Shown here: in pieces, positions 1-7,788 of the stretch
Layout of the letters: every line of letters starts with the position of its first letter
Numbering within the stretch: the stretch's first letter is position 1
NCBI GenBank assembly: GCA_007280825.1
Contig: QYQI01000035.1
Span: 1-34,090 of the forward strand
DNA from: Ignavibacteriales bacterium
GTDB taxonomy: Bacteria > Bacteroidota > Ignavibacteria > Ignavibacteriales > Melioribacteraceae
Length of the DNA: 34,090 bases
Direction of reading: 5' to 3'
Program-made: the position numbers and the translations under genes
The notes under the pieces: generated by a model
What the model was told of the DNA's origin: nothing
Seen by the model: the letters and a program-made list of their open reading frames with translations, nothing else
Databases searched by the model: none

Positions 1-964
1 GGATTAAACGGTCTGTTTCATCAAGACAGTTTACGATCTCGGGCAATCGTGCATCAAATTCTTTAAGAGCGTTGTGAAGTCCTTCGGGATCGTTTCGATG
101 ACCGTAGTAAACATCAAAATCCACAAGATTGGTGAAAATGAAAGATCCTTTTACATTTTTTGCTGTTTCAATAATCTTATCAATTCCCTCTTGATTAGAT
201 TTTGTTTTTAGTTTGTGTTTTATCCCTTTGTAATTGAATAAATCATTCACCTTCCCGATTGCATAGGTTTCAATTCCTTCATTCAAACAATAATCCAATA
301 TTGTCGGTGCGGGCGGATCAAGAGAAAAGTCTTTTCGATTTGTTGTACGGGTATAATTTCCTTCTTTTCCGATAAATGGTCTCGCTATAATTCTTCCAAC
401 AGCATCTTTACCGATTAAAACTTTTTCGCGTGCAATCGTACAGATTTCATAAAGTTTATTTAATGGAATTATTTCTTCATGTGCTGCAATCTGAAAAACA
501 GAATCAGCAGAAGTGTAAACAATCAGATAGCCGGTTCTTACATGTTCAGCACCGAGGTCTTTAATAATTTCTGTTCCCGATGCAGCATAATTTCCAAGAA
601 TACCTTTTAAGCCTGTAGCATTTAAAAATCTATTGATAAGTTCTTGCGGAAAACCATTAGGATAAAACGGAAATTCAATCTCTACTTTTAATCCGCCTAA
701 TTCCCAATGCCCGGTGGTAGAATCTTTTCCATGAGAGACCTCTGATAACTTTCCATAAGAAGCTAATGGTTGGTTTTGTGCTTTAATACCAAGGATAGGA
801 TTAATATTGCCTAATCCAAATTGTTCTAGATTAGGTAGATTCAAACCACCAAGACGATTTGCCATATTGCCAAGTGTATTGCTTCCTTGATCTGAATAAT
901 TTTTAGCATCGGGCAGTTCACCAATCCCGATACCATCGAGAACTATAACAAAGAAATTGTTCAC
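1..964 (-). CDS. deoB: Phosphopentomutase DeoB, N-terminal 321 codons (partial)
   Basis: Phosphopentomutase converts ribose-1-phosphate or deoxyribose-1-phosphate to the 5-phosphate in cytosolic nucleoside salvage; it belongs to the alkaline-phosphatase-like metalloenzymes. The translation opens with NNFFVIVLDGIGIGELPDA, whose Asp10 is the expected metal ligand, and carries STTGHWE near residue 82; Thr84 matches the catalytic Thr of the family. Later segments such as VDFDVYYGHRNDPEG also fit. The start is a GTG, 16 bases after the stop of the preceding sensor gene; no ATG is available and the Shine-Dalgarno is weak. The family is about 390-400 residues long, so the C-terminus lies off the left edge. 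It is probably co-transcribed with the two upstream genes. Confidence 0.93.
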   Translation of the reverse strand, partial: MNNFFVIVLDGIGIGELPDAKNYSDQGSNTLGNMANRLGGLNLPNLEQFGLGNINPILGIKAQNQPLASYGKLSEVSHGKDSTTGHWELGGLKVEIEFPFYPNGFPQELINRFLNATGLKGILGNYAASGTEIIKDLGAEHVRTGYLIVYTSADSVFQIAAHEEIIPLNKLYEICTIAREKVLIGKDAVGRIIARPFIGKEGNYTRTTNRKDFSLDPPAPTILDYCLNEGIETYAIGKVNDLFNYKGIKHKLKTKSNQEGIDKIIETAKNVKGSFIFTNLVDFDVYYGHRNDPEGLHNALKEFDARLPEIVNCLDETDRLI

Positions 965-980
965 AGGGTACTTTCGAATG

Positions 981-2858
981 TTAGTTGATACTTTTTACCG
1001 TGTTGCCGCCTTTTTCTAATGCTTTATTAAGTGCAAGTTCGGCATTAGTTAAGATCTCTTGAACATCGGTTTTGTTTGTTGTTGAAGCAACTCCGATCGA
1101 AACAGTAAATGTTGTTTGCTTAGAAACTATAGCAATCGGTTTGCGGGCAATTTTAATTCGTAATTTTTCTGCCCATAGAAAAACATCTTTCGGTGGCATA
1201 TTGAAAAAATATACTGCAAAAACTTTTTGACTTAATCGCCCGATTAAATTTAACGGTGTCATTTCATCTTTAATAATCTGAGAAATCACACGTACAATTT
1301 TAGGGAAAGGATCGCTTTCAAATAATGAATCTTGTTCTAAAAAATCATCAATTTTGATCATCGCAATTGCACCTTGAATTCCTAATTCTTTACTGCGAAC
1401 AAGATCAACTGTAAACCGCTCGAGGAACGAATCATAATTCAAAGTTTTTGTTTCTGCATCAACTGAAAGCAAACTTTTTAGAACAGTTATGGTTGAATAC
1501 GAATGAAGTATAAAAGCAAATATCTTGGTCGCATTCTTGATAAAAGTAACTTCACTATTTGAATAAACATTTTTTTTCAAACTTTCGAAACACAGAACTC
1601 CAAAGTTTTGCTCATCATAAACTAAAGGAATTGCTAAGAAAGAACCATCGAAACTAACATCTTCACTTTTTGCAAAGCGAGGAATTTCTGAAATTGAAGT
1701 ATCATCTATCTTAACAGGAGTTGCACTTAATATAGCTCTTCCAACCAAAGTTCCCGCAAGATCAATTTCTAAATTTTCACCGACATACTTTAACGAAGTT
1801 TTATTAATGATCTTCGAAGTTTTAAATTTTTGTTCCGACGGATAATAAGAAACAAAAGTAAAAGAATCCCAATCCATTAAACCTTGAACTGCATTTTCAA
1901 TAGTTTTATGAAGATCGGATTCAGATTCAATTTTTTTATCGTGACTCAACATATTGAGCAGAGTATTTAATCTCAGCTCTGCTTGCGATTCGGAAAATTT
2001 TTCTTCGAACAATGTTATGATGATTGAAATGACACGGACAATTCTGCCGAGTGCATACACTTGTTCAATTCCGAACGCATCATTTACTTTAGAATCGAGA
2101 ACAAGAATACCGGTTAATGATTTTCCATAGAATAATGGTACACCAACAAAACTCTTAATCCCTTGAGGGGCGCTGTAATATCTTATCACATCTATTTCAG
2201 CATTTGAAGAAATGTCGGTCAGTAATTCCGGCTCTTCTTTTTGTACAATTTTCCCAAGGATATCATCTTCAAGATCAAATTTTTGTTGTGTTATCTGAGA
2301 TGAACTGGTTACATAACGTTCAAGCGTTAATCGTTTTCTATTTTTATTGTACCAGAAAAAAGCGGCAGTATGAGCCATAAAAGAATCTTTTACAACACTT
2401 AAGATTTTTTCAAGGACAAAACCGAATTGTTCATCATGATTAACATCTTCCGGAAGCTGTTCGTGAACAATCTTTTCAAAATTTTGTTTGAAGTCAGGCG
2501 GTTTGAAAAGATCTTTATTGCCGCGGTTAATCCCCGAAGCAAAATTATCAGCTGTAATCACTTCAATATTTTTTGTAGGAGAAATTATTTTGAAATCTTC
2601 ACCGGCATCTGTTTCATATCTGTCTTTCTCATTTGCATTATCTTCTTCAAAAAGATCTGGCTGCAAATCAATATCATTATCAACTGCATTACTTTTCATG
2701 GAATCGCGCAAGAAAATAATGAAGCCGGCATAAACAATAAGAATAACACCGGAAATCATTTTGAGGGTTAAATCATCTGTAAAAAATGGAATTACTACAA
2801 GGATTGGAATAAATATGAAAATAAAAATCCTCTTTCTGATTTTTTCTGTAATTCCCAT
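981..2858 (-). CDS. Membrane-anchored GAF-GAF protein with degenerate GGDEF domain
   Basis: This 625-residue protein has two hydrophobic segments near residues 10-27 and 34-50, a low-complexity acidic linker to about residue 120, two regions that look like GAF domains (about 147-290 and 313-455), and a C-terminal GGDEF-like fold (about 472-625) ending in the usual SIGVA and AELALNKALEKGGN segments. At the active-site position the sequence reads GRLSQKVFAVYF, so the GGDEF signature is replaced by SQKVF at residues 543-547. I therefore infer no diguanylate cyclase activity; it may sense a ligand or bind nucleotide. The ATG follows an AAGGA site. It lies between engB and deoB with no evident functional link to either. 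The domain calls rest on pattern reading only. Confidence 0.8.
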   Translation of the reverse strand: MGITEKIRKRIFIFIFIPILVVIPFFTDDLTLKMISGVILIVYAGFIIFLRDSMKSNAVDNDIDLQPDLFEEDNANEKDRYETDAGEDFKIISPTKNIEVITADNFASGINRGNKDLFKPPDFKQNFEKIVHEQLPEDVNHDEQFGFVLEKILSVVKDSFMAHTAAFFWYNKNRKRLTLERYVTSSSQITQQKFDLEDDILGKIVQKEEPELLTDISSNAEIDVIRYYSAPQGIKSFVGVPLFYGKSLTGILVLDSKVNDAFGIEQVYALGRIVRVISIIITLFEEKFSESQAELRLNTLLNMLSHDKKIESESDLHKTIENAVQGLMDWDSFTFVSYYPSEQKFKTSKIINKTSLKYVGENLEIDLAGTLVGRAILSATPVKIDDTSISEIPRFAKSEDVSFDGSFLAIPLVYDEQNFGVLCFESLKKNVYSNSEVTFIKNATKIFAFILHSYSTITVLKSLLSVDAETKTLNYDSFLERFTVDLVRSKELGIQGAIAMIKIDDFLEQDSLFESDPFPKIVRVISQIIKDEMTPLNLIGRLSQKVFAVYFFNMPPKDVFLWAEKLRIKIARKPIAIVSKQTTFTVSIGVASTTNKTDVQEILTNAELALNKALEKGGNTVKSIN

Positions 2859-2950
2859 CCGTCCTTCTTAAGATCTTGTGAAAGAAATACGTCCTAAATT
2901 ATTATTCCTGACAACTTTGCATTCAATAATAAGAAAGATTTAAGAGATTT

Positions 2951-3532
2951 TCATATAAGGAAAAGCGAGGTAAGCAACTTTACTACTTCCTTCTTGCCCG
3001 TACCTTTTATGGTGGAATAGAAGAGCATATTCTCGCCATAAATGAGTTCAGGGAAGAATTTAGTGATTTGCTTTCGTGCTGAAGCAAGTTCGGATTGTTT
3101 TAGTTTATCGGATTTGTTAAGAATAATAAAATACGGGATATTCTGTTCGTGTAGGAATTCATTTAGTTCAATATCCAACTGCATTGGGTCGTGGCGGCTG
3201 TCAATTATATGAACAGCGAGATCAATATTTTTATTAAGTGAGAAATATTTTTCCAGCAAATGCTGCCAAGCGTCCCTTTCACTTTTCGAAACTTTTGCAT
3301 AACCAAATCCAGGTAAGTCAACTAAAAAAAATTTATTTTCTACCAGATAGTAATTAATGGAACGTGTTTTACCAGGATGAGATGAAGTCTTAGCTAATTT
3401 TGTATTAAACAAGGAATTTATAAATGAAGACTTTCCCACATTCGAACGGCCGCAAAGAACAACCGTAGGTAAATTTTGTTTCGGTAATTCTGTTAGATTA
3501 TAAACCGGTTTTATGAATTCTATTTTTTTCAT
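2951..3532 (-). CDS. engB: Ribosome-biogenesis GTP-binding protein EngB (YsxC/YihA)
   Basis: A 193-residue TRAFAC-class GTPase, the usual EngB length. All G motifs are visible: GRSNVGKSS at residues 28-36 (G1), PGKTRSI around 53-59 (G2), DLPG from 72 (G3), NKSD at 139-142 (G4) and YSTIKGTGK near 172 (G5). EngB family members act in late assembly of the 50S subunit, which fits its place right after the ribosomal protein genes. The ATG start matches the family N-terminus (IEFIKPV before the G domain), yet no Shine-Dalgarno is visible: the bases upstream are a T-run that belongs to the terminator-like hairpin at 3539-3569. Its promoter is not evident. Confidence 0.97.
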   Translation of the reverse strand: MKKIEFIKPVYNLTELPKQNLPTVVLCGRSNVGKSSFINSLFNTKLAKTSSHPGKTRSINYYLVENKFFLVDLPGFGYAKVSKSERDAWQHLLEKYFSLNKNIDLAVHIIDSRHDPMQLDIELNEFLHEQNIPYFIILNKSDKLKQSELASARKQITKFFPELIYGENMLFYSTIKGTGKKEVVKLLTSLFLI

Positions 3533-3538
3533 AGAAAC

Positions 3539-3569
3539 AAAAAAGAGTAACCGAAGCCGATTACTCTTT
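3539..3569 (-). terminator. Rho-independent terminator-like hairpin after rplQ
   Basis: A perfect 9-bp stem (3542-3550 with 3561-3569) encloses a 10-base loop and runs into six Ts on the minus strand. It lies 26 bases past the rplQ stop and ends about 6 bases before the engB ATG. The position suits the end of the long ribosomal transcript. Because it touches the engB start, it might instead act as an attenuator or limit ribosome access to engB. Confidence 0.75.
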
Positions 3570-3595
3570 CCAAAAATAATTTATGATTTGTTTTA

Positions 3596-4168
3596 TCAAT
3601 TGCCTTTTTTCTGCGGAGTTTTAGTCGTCTTAATTTTTTTCTCTTTTACGCCGGGTTTTTCTTTGGGTGATTTTTCTTTTTTGGATTTTGGAGCTGTTTT
3701 CTTTTTCGGTTTCTCAGCTTTCATCTCTTCAGCTTTAGTTTCTTCTACTTTAGTATCAGTTGGCTTCTCTTCAGCTTTAGTTCTCTTTGGTGTTTTTGGT
3801 TTTACTATTCCGCTGAAATCAACTAATTCAATAATTGCCATTTCAGCGCCATCGCCTTTTCTTCGTCCTAAACGAACAACGCGAGTGTAACCACCTGCTC
3901 TATCACCAATTTTAGAAATAATGTCTGAAAATAATCCTGACACAATTTCTCTATCGTTAATTTGAGCGGAGACATATCTTCTTGTATGAACAGAATCTAT
4001 TTTTGCTTTTGTGATTAGAGGTTCAACAAAACCGCGCAGTTCCTTTGCTTTTGCTGTAGTAGTTGTAATCTTTTTATGCTTTAATAAAGATGCAGCTAAT
4101 GATCTCAATAATGCAAGTCTGTGACTTGCTGTTCTGCCTAATTTTCTACCTTTAACTCTATGTCTCAT
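3596..4168 (-). CDS. rplQ: 50S ribosomal protein L17 with long basic C-terminal tail
   Basis: L17 is a large-subunit protein and the last gene of the alpha operon. Residues 1-120 are a normal L17 core (RHRVKGRKLGRTASHR at the start, GGYTRVVRLGRRKGDGAEMA near 92). Residues 121-190 form an extra Lys/Glu/Pro/Thr-rich tail of about 70 residues; common L17 proteins stop near 115-130. The tail first alternates K and E, then becomes strongly basic, and is probably disordered. ATG start with an AGAAGG site 7 bases upstream; it begins 20 bases after rpoA. The terminator-like hairpin follows. Confidence 0.98.
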   Translation of the reverse strand: MRHRVKGRKLGRTASHRLALLRSLAASLLKHKKITTTTAKAKELRGFVEPLITKAKIDSVHTRRYVSAQINDREIVSGLFSDIISKIGDRAGGYTRVVRLGRRKGDGAEMAIIELVDFSGIVKPKTPKRTKAEEKPTDTKVEETKAEEMKAEKPKKKTAPKSKKEKSPKEKPGVKEKKIKTTKTPQKKGN

Positions 4169-4188
4169 TCTTTAACCTTCTGGAAATA

Positions 4189-5184
4189 CTAGTTGTTTTC
4201 TGGTTTATCTTTTATATACTTGTCTACATCCATACCGAACTCAAGTCCGTAATTTTCAACGATCTCGATCAACTCAGCCAAAGATTTTCTTCCGAAATTT
4301 CTAAACTTAAGCATCTCGCTTTCATCTCTCTTAACAAGGTCGGATAAGTTCTTGATGTTTGCAGCTTTTAAGCAATTATGTGAACGGACACTCAACTCAA
4401 GATCGTCTACACCTGTTAAAAGAATCTTTTTGATTCTTTCTGCTTCAGCATCTTTTTCGTTTTCAATTTTTTCTTCTTCAGGTTCAGCATCAAAATTGAT
4501 GAACATTTGAATATGATCTTTCAATATTTTTGCCGAACAGGAAAGAGCTTCTTCAGGTGTTATTGATCCGTCAGTATGAATATCAACAGATAATTTTTCA
4601 AAATCATTTCTTTCAGCGATACGTACATTCTCAACATTGTAATGAACATTAACTATTGGTGTAAATATAGAATCAATCGGGATTGTTCCGATAGTCATTT
4701 CCGGAATTTTCTGTTCATTGGAAGGAACATATCCTTTTCCAATTCCGAACTTTAATTCCATATTTAACTTTGCATCAGAGTTTAAGCGAGCAATGTGAAG
4801 CTCCGGGTTTAATATTTCAATATCCGGACAAGCTTTTTGAATATCTCCCGCTCTAAATTCTTTTGAACCGTTAAAAGAAATTTCACAACCGGTAACTTTC
4901 TTATTAACGATTCTCATTCTTACTTTTTTCAAATTAAGAATAAGTTCTGTAACGTCTTCAACTACACCGGGAACTGTTGAAAACTCATGTAATACACCCT
5001 CGATTTTAATAGCTGTAACTGCGGCTCCAGTAAGGGATGATAACAACACTCTTCTTAAAGCATTGCCTAATGTAACCCCAAATCCTCTCTCAAGAGGTTG
5101 GATCATAAATCTTCCAAAATTTTCTTTACTTGAAGATTCATCGAGTACGACACCATCGGGCATCTTTATGAATGGATAACTCAT
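4189..5184 (-). CDS. rpoA: DNA-directed RNA polymerase subunit alpha
   Basis: The 331-residue alpha subunit, whose dimer is the scaffold for beta and beta' assembly. The N-terminal domain (to about residue 230) contains ERGFGVTLGNALRRVLLSS near 33, the dimerisation and beta-contact region. An acidic linker (EPEEEKIENEKDAEAERIKK) leads to the C-terminal domain from about 255, with SVRSHNCLKAANI and FRNFGRKSLAE, the helix-hairpin-helix part that contacts UP-element DNA and activators. Length is normal. ATG start, 25 bases after rpsD and 20 before rplQ, the classical alpha-operon order. Confidence 0.99.
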   Translation of the reverse strand: MSYPFIKMPDGVVLDESSSKENFGRFMIQPLERGFGVTLGNALRRVLLSSLTGAAVTAIKIEGVLHEFSTVPGVVEDVTELILNLKKVRMRIVNKKVTGCEISFNGSKEFRAGDIQKACPDIEILNPELHIARLNSDAKLNMELKFGIGKGYVPSNEQKIPEMTIGTIPIDSIFTPIVNVHYNVENVRIAERNDFEKLSVDIHTDGSITPEEALSCSAKILKDHIQMFINFDAEPEEEKIENEKDAEAERIKKILLTGVDDLELSVRSHNCLKAANIKNLSDLVKRDESEMLKFRNFGRKSLAELIEIVENYGLEFGMDVDKYIKDKPENN

Positions 5185-5209
5185 TTAGTATCCTCTTTAT
5201 AATTTTAAA

Positions 5210-5836
5210 TTACTTAGAATACAACTCTACTATTAGCTGTTCGTTTGCATTCAATGGAATATCTTCTCTTTCCGGAATATTTAGAAAAGTACCGGATAGA
5301 GTAGCTTTATCTACGGATAACCAACTGTAAACGTTGTCTTTGGTTCTTCTTAAGGAATTGTGAATAGCATCAAGCTTTTTACTTTTTTCTCTTACAGAAA
5401 TTACATCGCCGGAAGAAAGTGAGAATGAAGGAATATTAACAATTTGCCCATTAACAGTAAAGTGTCTGTGAAGAACTAATTGACGGGCAGATTTTCTTGA
5501 AGGTGCAAACCCAAGACGGAAAATGGTATTATCTAATCTCTTTTCTAAAAGTTTAATTAAGTTACCGCCGGTAACACCTTTTTGACGAATTGCATTATCA
5601 AAATAATTATGGAATTGAGTTTCCTGCAATCCATAAATTCTTTTTACCTTCTGTTTTTCCCGAAGCTGAACACCGTATTCCGAAAATTTTGTTCTTCGTG
5701 TTAAGCCGTGTTGACCCGGTGCATAATTCTTCTGTTCCAACGGACATTTTTCGGATAAGCACTTAGATCCTTTTAAAAATAATTTTGTCTTTTCCCTTCT
5801 GCATAATCTGCAACTCGGGCCAGTGTATCTTGCCAT
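5210..5836 (-). CDS. rpsD: 30S ribosomal protein S4, zinc-binding form
   Basis: S4 is a primary 16S rRNA-binding protein that starts 30S assembly and, in E. coli, represses the alpha operon. The 208-residue protein has the S4 RNA-binding domain (RLDNTIFRLGFAPSRKSARQ from about residue 101). Near the N-terminus Cys9, Cys12, Cys26 and Cys31 form a four-cysteine zinc site, so this is the C+ form; many bacteria have lost it. ATG start, 16 bases after rpsK. Autogenous control is plausible, but I see no clear S4-binding RNA structure. Confidence 0.99.
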   Translation of the reverse strand: MARYTGPSCRLCRREKTKLFLKGSKCLSEKCPLEQKNYAPGQHGLTRRTKFSEYGVQLREKQKVKRIYGLQETQFHNYFDNAIRQKGVTGGNLIKLLEKRLDNTIFRLGFAPSRKSARQLVLHRHFTVNGQIVNIPSFSLSSGDVISVREKSKKLDAIHNSLRRTKDNVYSWLSVDKATLSGTFLNIPEREDIPLNANEQLIVELYSK

Positions 5837-5852
5837 CTAAAGTTTCTCCTGA

Positions 5853-6239
5853 TTAAACTCTTCTGCGTTTTGGTGGTCTGCAACCGTTATGAGGAATTGG
5901 CGTTTGATCTTTGATTGATAGAATATCCAATCCTGCTGTATTTAATGCTCTAATTGCTGCTTCTCTTCCCGAACCGGGACCTTTAACAAGCACATCGATT
6001 TTTCTTAAACCTAAACCATGCGCTTCTTTACCGGCAGCTTCTGCGGTAACTTGTGCAGCAAATGGAGTATTTTTTCTTGAACCCTTAAAACCGTTTTTAC
6101 CGGCTGAAGACCAAGAAATAGTATTTCCATAAATATCGGTAATCGTAACTATCACGTTGTTGAAAGTGGCTTTAATATGTGCAACGCCAACCGCATCAAC
6201 ATGAACTTTCTTTTTAGTCTTTTTAACTACTTTTGCCAA
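5853..6239 (-). CDS. rpsK: 30S ribosomal protein S11 (TTG start)
   Basis: S11 lies on the 30S platform near the E site and Shine-Dalgarno duplex. The 128-residue protein has the expected core (HIKATFNNVIVTITD near residue 21) and the conserved C-terminus DQTPIPHNGCRPPKRRRV. The start codon is TTG, read as Met: GAGGAG lies 5 bases upstream and the N-terminus MAKVVKKTKKKV fits the family, with no usable ATG nearby. It lies 27 bases after rpsM and 16 before rpsD. Confidence 0.98.
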   Translation of the reverse strand: MAKVVKKTKKKVHVDAVGVAHIKATFNNVIVTITDIYGNTISWSSAGKNGFKGSRKNTPFAAQVTAEAAGKEAHGLGLRKIDVLVKGPGSGREAAIRALNTAGLDILSIKDQTPIPHNGCRPPKRRRV

Positions 6240-6266
6240 TTTAACTCCTCAATAAAAAATAATTAA

Positions 6267-6650
6267 TTACTTCTTAGCCGGTGTTTTCTTTTTGCCGGCA
6301 ACTGTTTTACGTTTTCCTTTACGTGTTCTTGAGTTGGTTCTTGTACGTTGTCCGCGAACAGGTAAACTTCTTCTGTGACGAAGACCGCGATATGAACCAA
6401 TATCCATTAATCGTTTAATATTCTGTTGAACTTCACTTCTTAATGAACCTTCAACTTTATAATCAGCAGTCATTACAGAACGAATCTTTGCAATTTCTTC
6501 TTCTGTTAATTCACTAACTTTTTTATCCGGATTAACATTCGCTCTTGTAAGAATTTCCATTGCCGATTTATCACCGATACCGAAAATGTAAGTAAGACCG
6601 ATGAAAGCTTTTTTATTTTTTGGTAAATCAATACCTGCTAAACGAGCCAA
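6267..6650 (-). CDS. rpsM: 30S ribosomal protein S13 (TTG start)
   Basis: S13 sits in the 30S head, forms the intersubunit bridge with L5 and contacts the P-site tRNA through its basic tail. The 127 residues begin ARLAGIDLPKNKK, typical for the family, and contain GSYRGLRHRRSLPVRGQRT and a Lys-rich C-terminus. The conserved N-terminus demands initiation at the TTG; an AGGAGG site lies 8 bases upstream and no ATG or GTG is suitable. First gene of the alpha group, 18 bases after rpmJ. Confidence 0.98.
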   Translation of the reverse strand: MARLAGIDLPKNKKAFIGLTYIFGIGDKSAMEILTRANVNPDKKVSELTEEEIAKIRSVMTADYKVEGSLRSEVQQNIKRLMDIGSYRGLRHRRSLPVRGQRTRTNSRTRKGKRKTVAGKKKTPAKK

Positions 6651-6668
6651 ATCTATAACCTCCTAAGT

Positions 6669-6782
6669 TTAACCTTGTCTCTGTTTATGTTTAGGGTTTT
6701 TACAAATAACTCTAACAACCCCTTTTCTTTTAATTATCTTACAGTTCTCACAAATCTTGCGAACTGATGAGCGAACCTTCAT
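6669..6782 (-). CDS. rpmJ: 50S ribosomal protein L36, zinc-ribbon form
   Basis: A 37-residue protein, read directly from the DNA: it starts MKVRSSVRKICENCKIIKR and ends NPKHKQRQG. Cys11, Cys14, Cys27 and His32 make the CCCH zinc site of the C+ L36 type. L36 is the smallest large-subunit protein and helps organise 23S rRNA near the L7/L12 stalk base. ATG start. It lies 10 bases after infA and 18 before rpsM, its usual place between the spc and alpha groups. Confidence 0.97.
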   Translation of the reverse strand: MKVRSSVRKICENCKIIKRKGVVRVICKNPKHKQRQG

Positions 6783-6792
6783 TTCAACTCCG

Positions 6793-7011
6793 TTATTTAT
6801 ATCTGTATGTAATTCTACCTTTATTCAAATCGTATGGTGAAAGTTCGATTGCAACTTTATCACCGACCAAAATTTTTATGAAATGCATTCTCATTTTACC
6901 GGAAATATGAGCAAGTATTTTGTGACCGTTATCGAGGCGGACTTTAAAATGTGCATTAGGTAAAGTTTCAGTAACTATTCCGTCAACCTTTATCGGTCCT
7001 TGTTTAGCCAT
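6793..7011 (-). CDS. infA: Translation initiation factor IF-1
   Basis: IF-1 is a 72-residue S1/OB-fold protein that blocks the 30S A site during initiation and supports IF-2 and IF-3. The sequence runs MAKQGPIKVDGIVTETLPN to the typical end KGRITYRYK, with HISGKMRMHFIKILVGDKV in the middle. Length is exactly that of the family. The ATG is 3 bases past the map stop, so translation is probably coupled to map. rpmJ follows after 10 bases. Confidence 0.99.
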   Translation of the reverse strand: MAKQGPIKVDGIVTETLPNAHFKVRLDNGHKILAHISGKMRMHFIKILVGDKVAIELSPYDLNKGRITYRYK

Positions 7012-7014
7012 TTA

Positions 7015-7776
7015 TCAACACTTTGTTAATATTTCTGGTTTACCATCAATTATTAAAACAGTATGTTCAAAATGTGCAGAAGGTTTTCCGTCTGCAGTTA
7101 AAACTGTCCAACCATCTTCAGCAACAATAACTTTATAGGATCCCATATTAACCATCGGTTCAAGAGCTAGTGTCATACCATTTTTTATTAAAGGCCCGTT
7201 TCCTTTTTTTCCGTAGTTAGAAATTTGCGGATCTTCATGAAGGTGTTTACCAACTCCGTGACCACATAAATCTCGTACTACCGAGAATCCGCTTTCTTCA
7301 ACAAGTGTTTGAACAGTACTGGAATAATCACCAAGTCTGTTTCCTTCTTTCAATTGTTCAATACCTAAATACAATGATCCTTCAGTTACATCCATCAATT
7401 TTTGTTTCTCATTGGAAATACTTCCAACTGCTACCGAAAGAGCAGCATCTCCGAAGTATTTATTCTTTTCAACACCAACATCAATCGAAAGAATTTCACC
7501 TTCTTTTAGAACTCTGTTGCCGGGAATCCCGTGAACAACCTCGTCATCAATTGAAGAACAAATGGAACCGGGAAAATCAAAAGAACCTGCTTGAGAATAT
7601 CCTTTAAATGCCGGTCTTCCATTATTACTTAAAATATAATCTTCAGCAATCTTATCCAGTTCAATAGTCGCTATGCCCGGTTTAACATAACTCTTCACTA
7701 ATTGTAGAACTTCAGCAACTATAAAACAGCTTTCACGAATTAAATCAATTTCTTTTTTACTTTTTATTAGAATCAC
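7015..7776 (-). CDS. map: Methionine aminopeptidase, type I (GTG start)
   Basis: Cytosolic metalloprotease that removes the initiator methionine from nascent proteins. The 253-residue pita-bread fold has the five metal ligands at Asp99, Asp110, His173 (CGHGVGKHLHEDPQ), Glu206 (LALEPM) and Glu237 (HFEHT), plus the substrate-contact His82 (VVHGIPG). The reading frame opens with GTG; no Shine-Dalgarno is apparent and the gap to secY is 12 bases, so expression may depend on re-initiation after secY. It sits directly between secY and infA; no adk gene intervenes, unlike in many bacteria. Confidence 0.98.
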   Translation of the reverse strand: MILIKSKKEIDLIRESCFIVAEVLQLVKSYVKPGIATIELDKIAEDYILSNNGRPAFKGYSQAGSFDFPGSICSSIDDEVVHGIPGNRVLKEGEILSIDVGVEKNKYFGDAALSVAVGSISNEKQKLMDVTEGSLYLGIEQLKEGNRLGDYSSTVQTLVEESGFSVVRDLCGHGVGKHLHEDPQISNYGKKGNGPLIKNGMTLALEPMVNMGSYKVIVAEDGWTVLTADGKPSAHFEHTVLIIDGKPEILTKC

Positions 7777-7788
7777 ATTAAAACTTAA

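Noticed and set aside
2427..2771. Plus-strand open frames opposite the sensor gene
   Set aside because: They overlap a clear minus-strand gene and show no family resemblance or start signal.
2859..2950. Promoter before the GAF-GGDEF gene
   Set aside because: TTGAAT and TTGTCA boxes occur but pair poorly with any -10 at proper spacing; too weak to list.
3513..3890. Open frame of 125 codons on the plus strand, opposite rplQ
   Set aside because: It is the mirror of the low-complexity L17 tail and engB start, with no ribosome-binding site and a composition set by the opposite strand.
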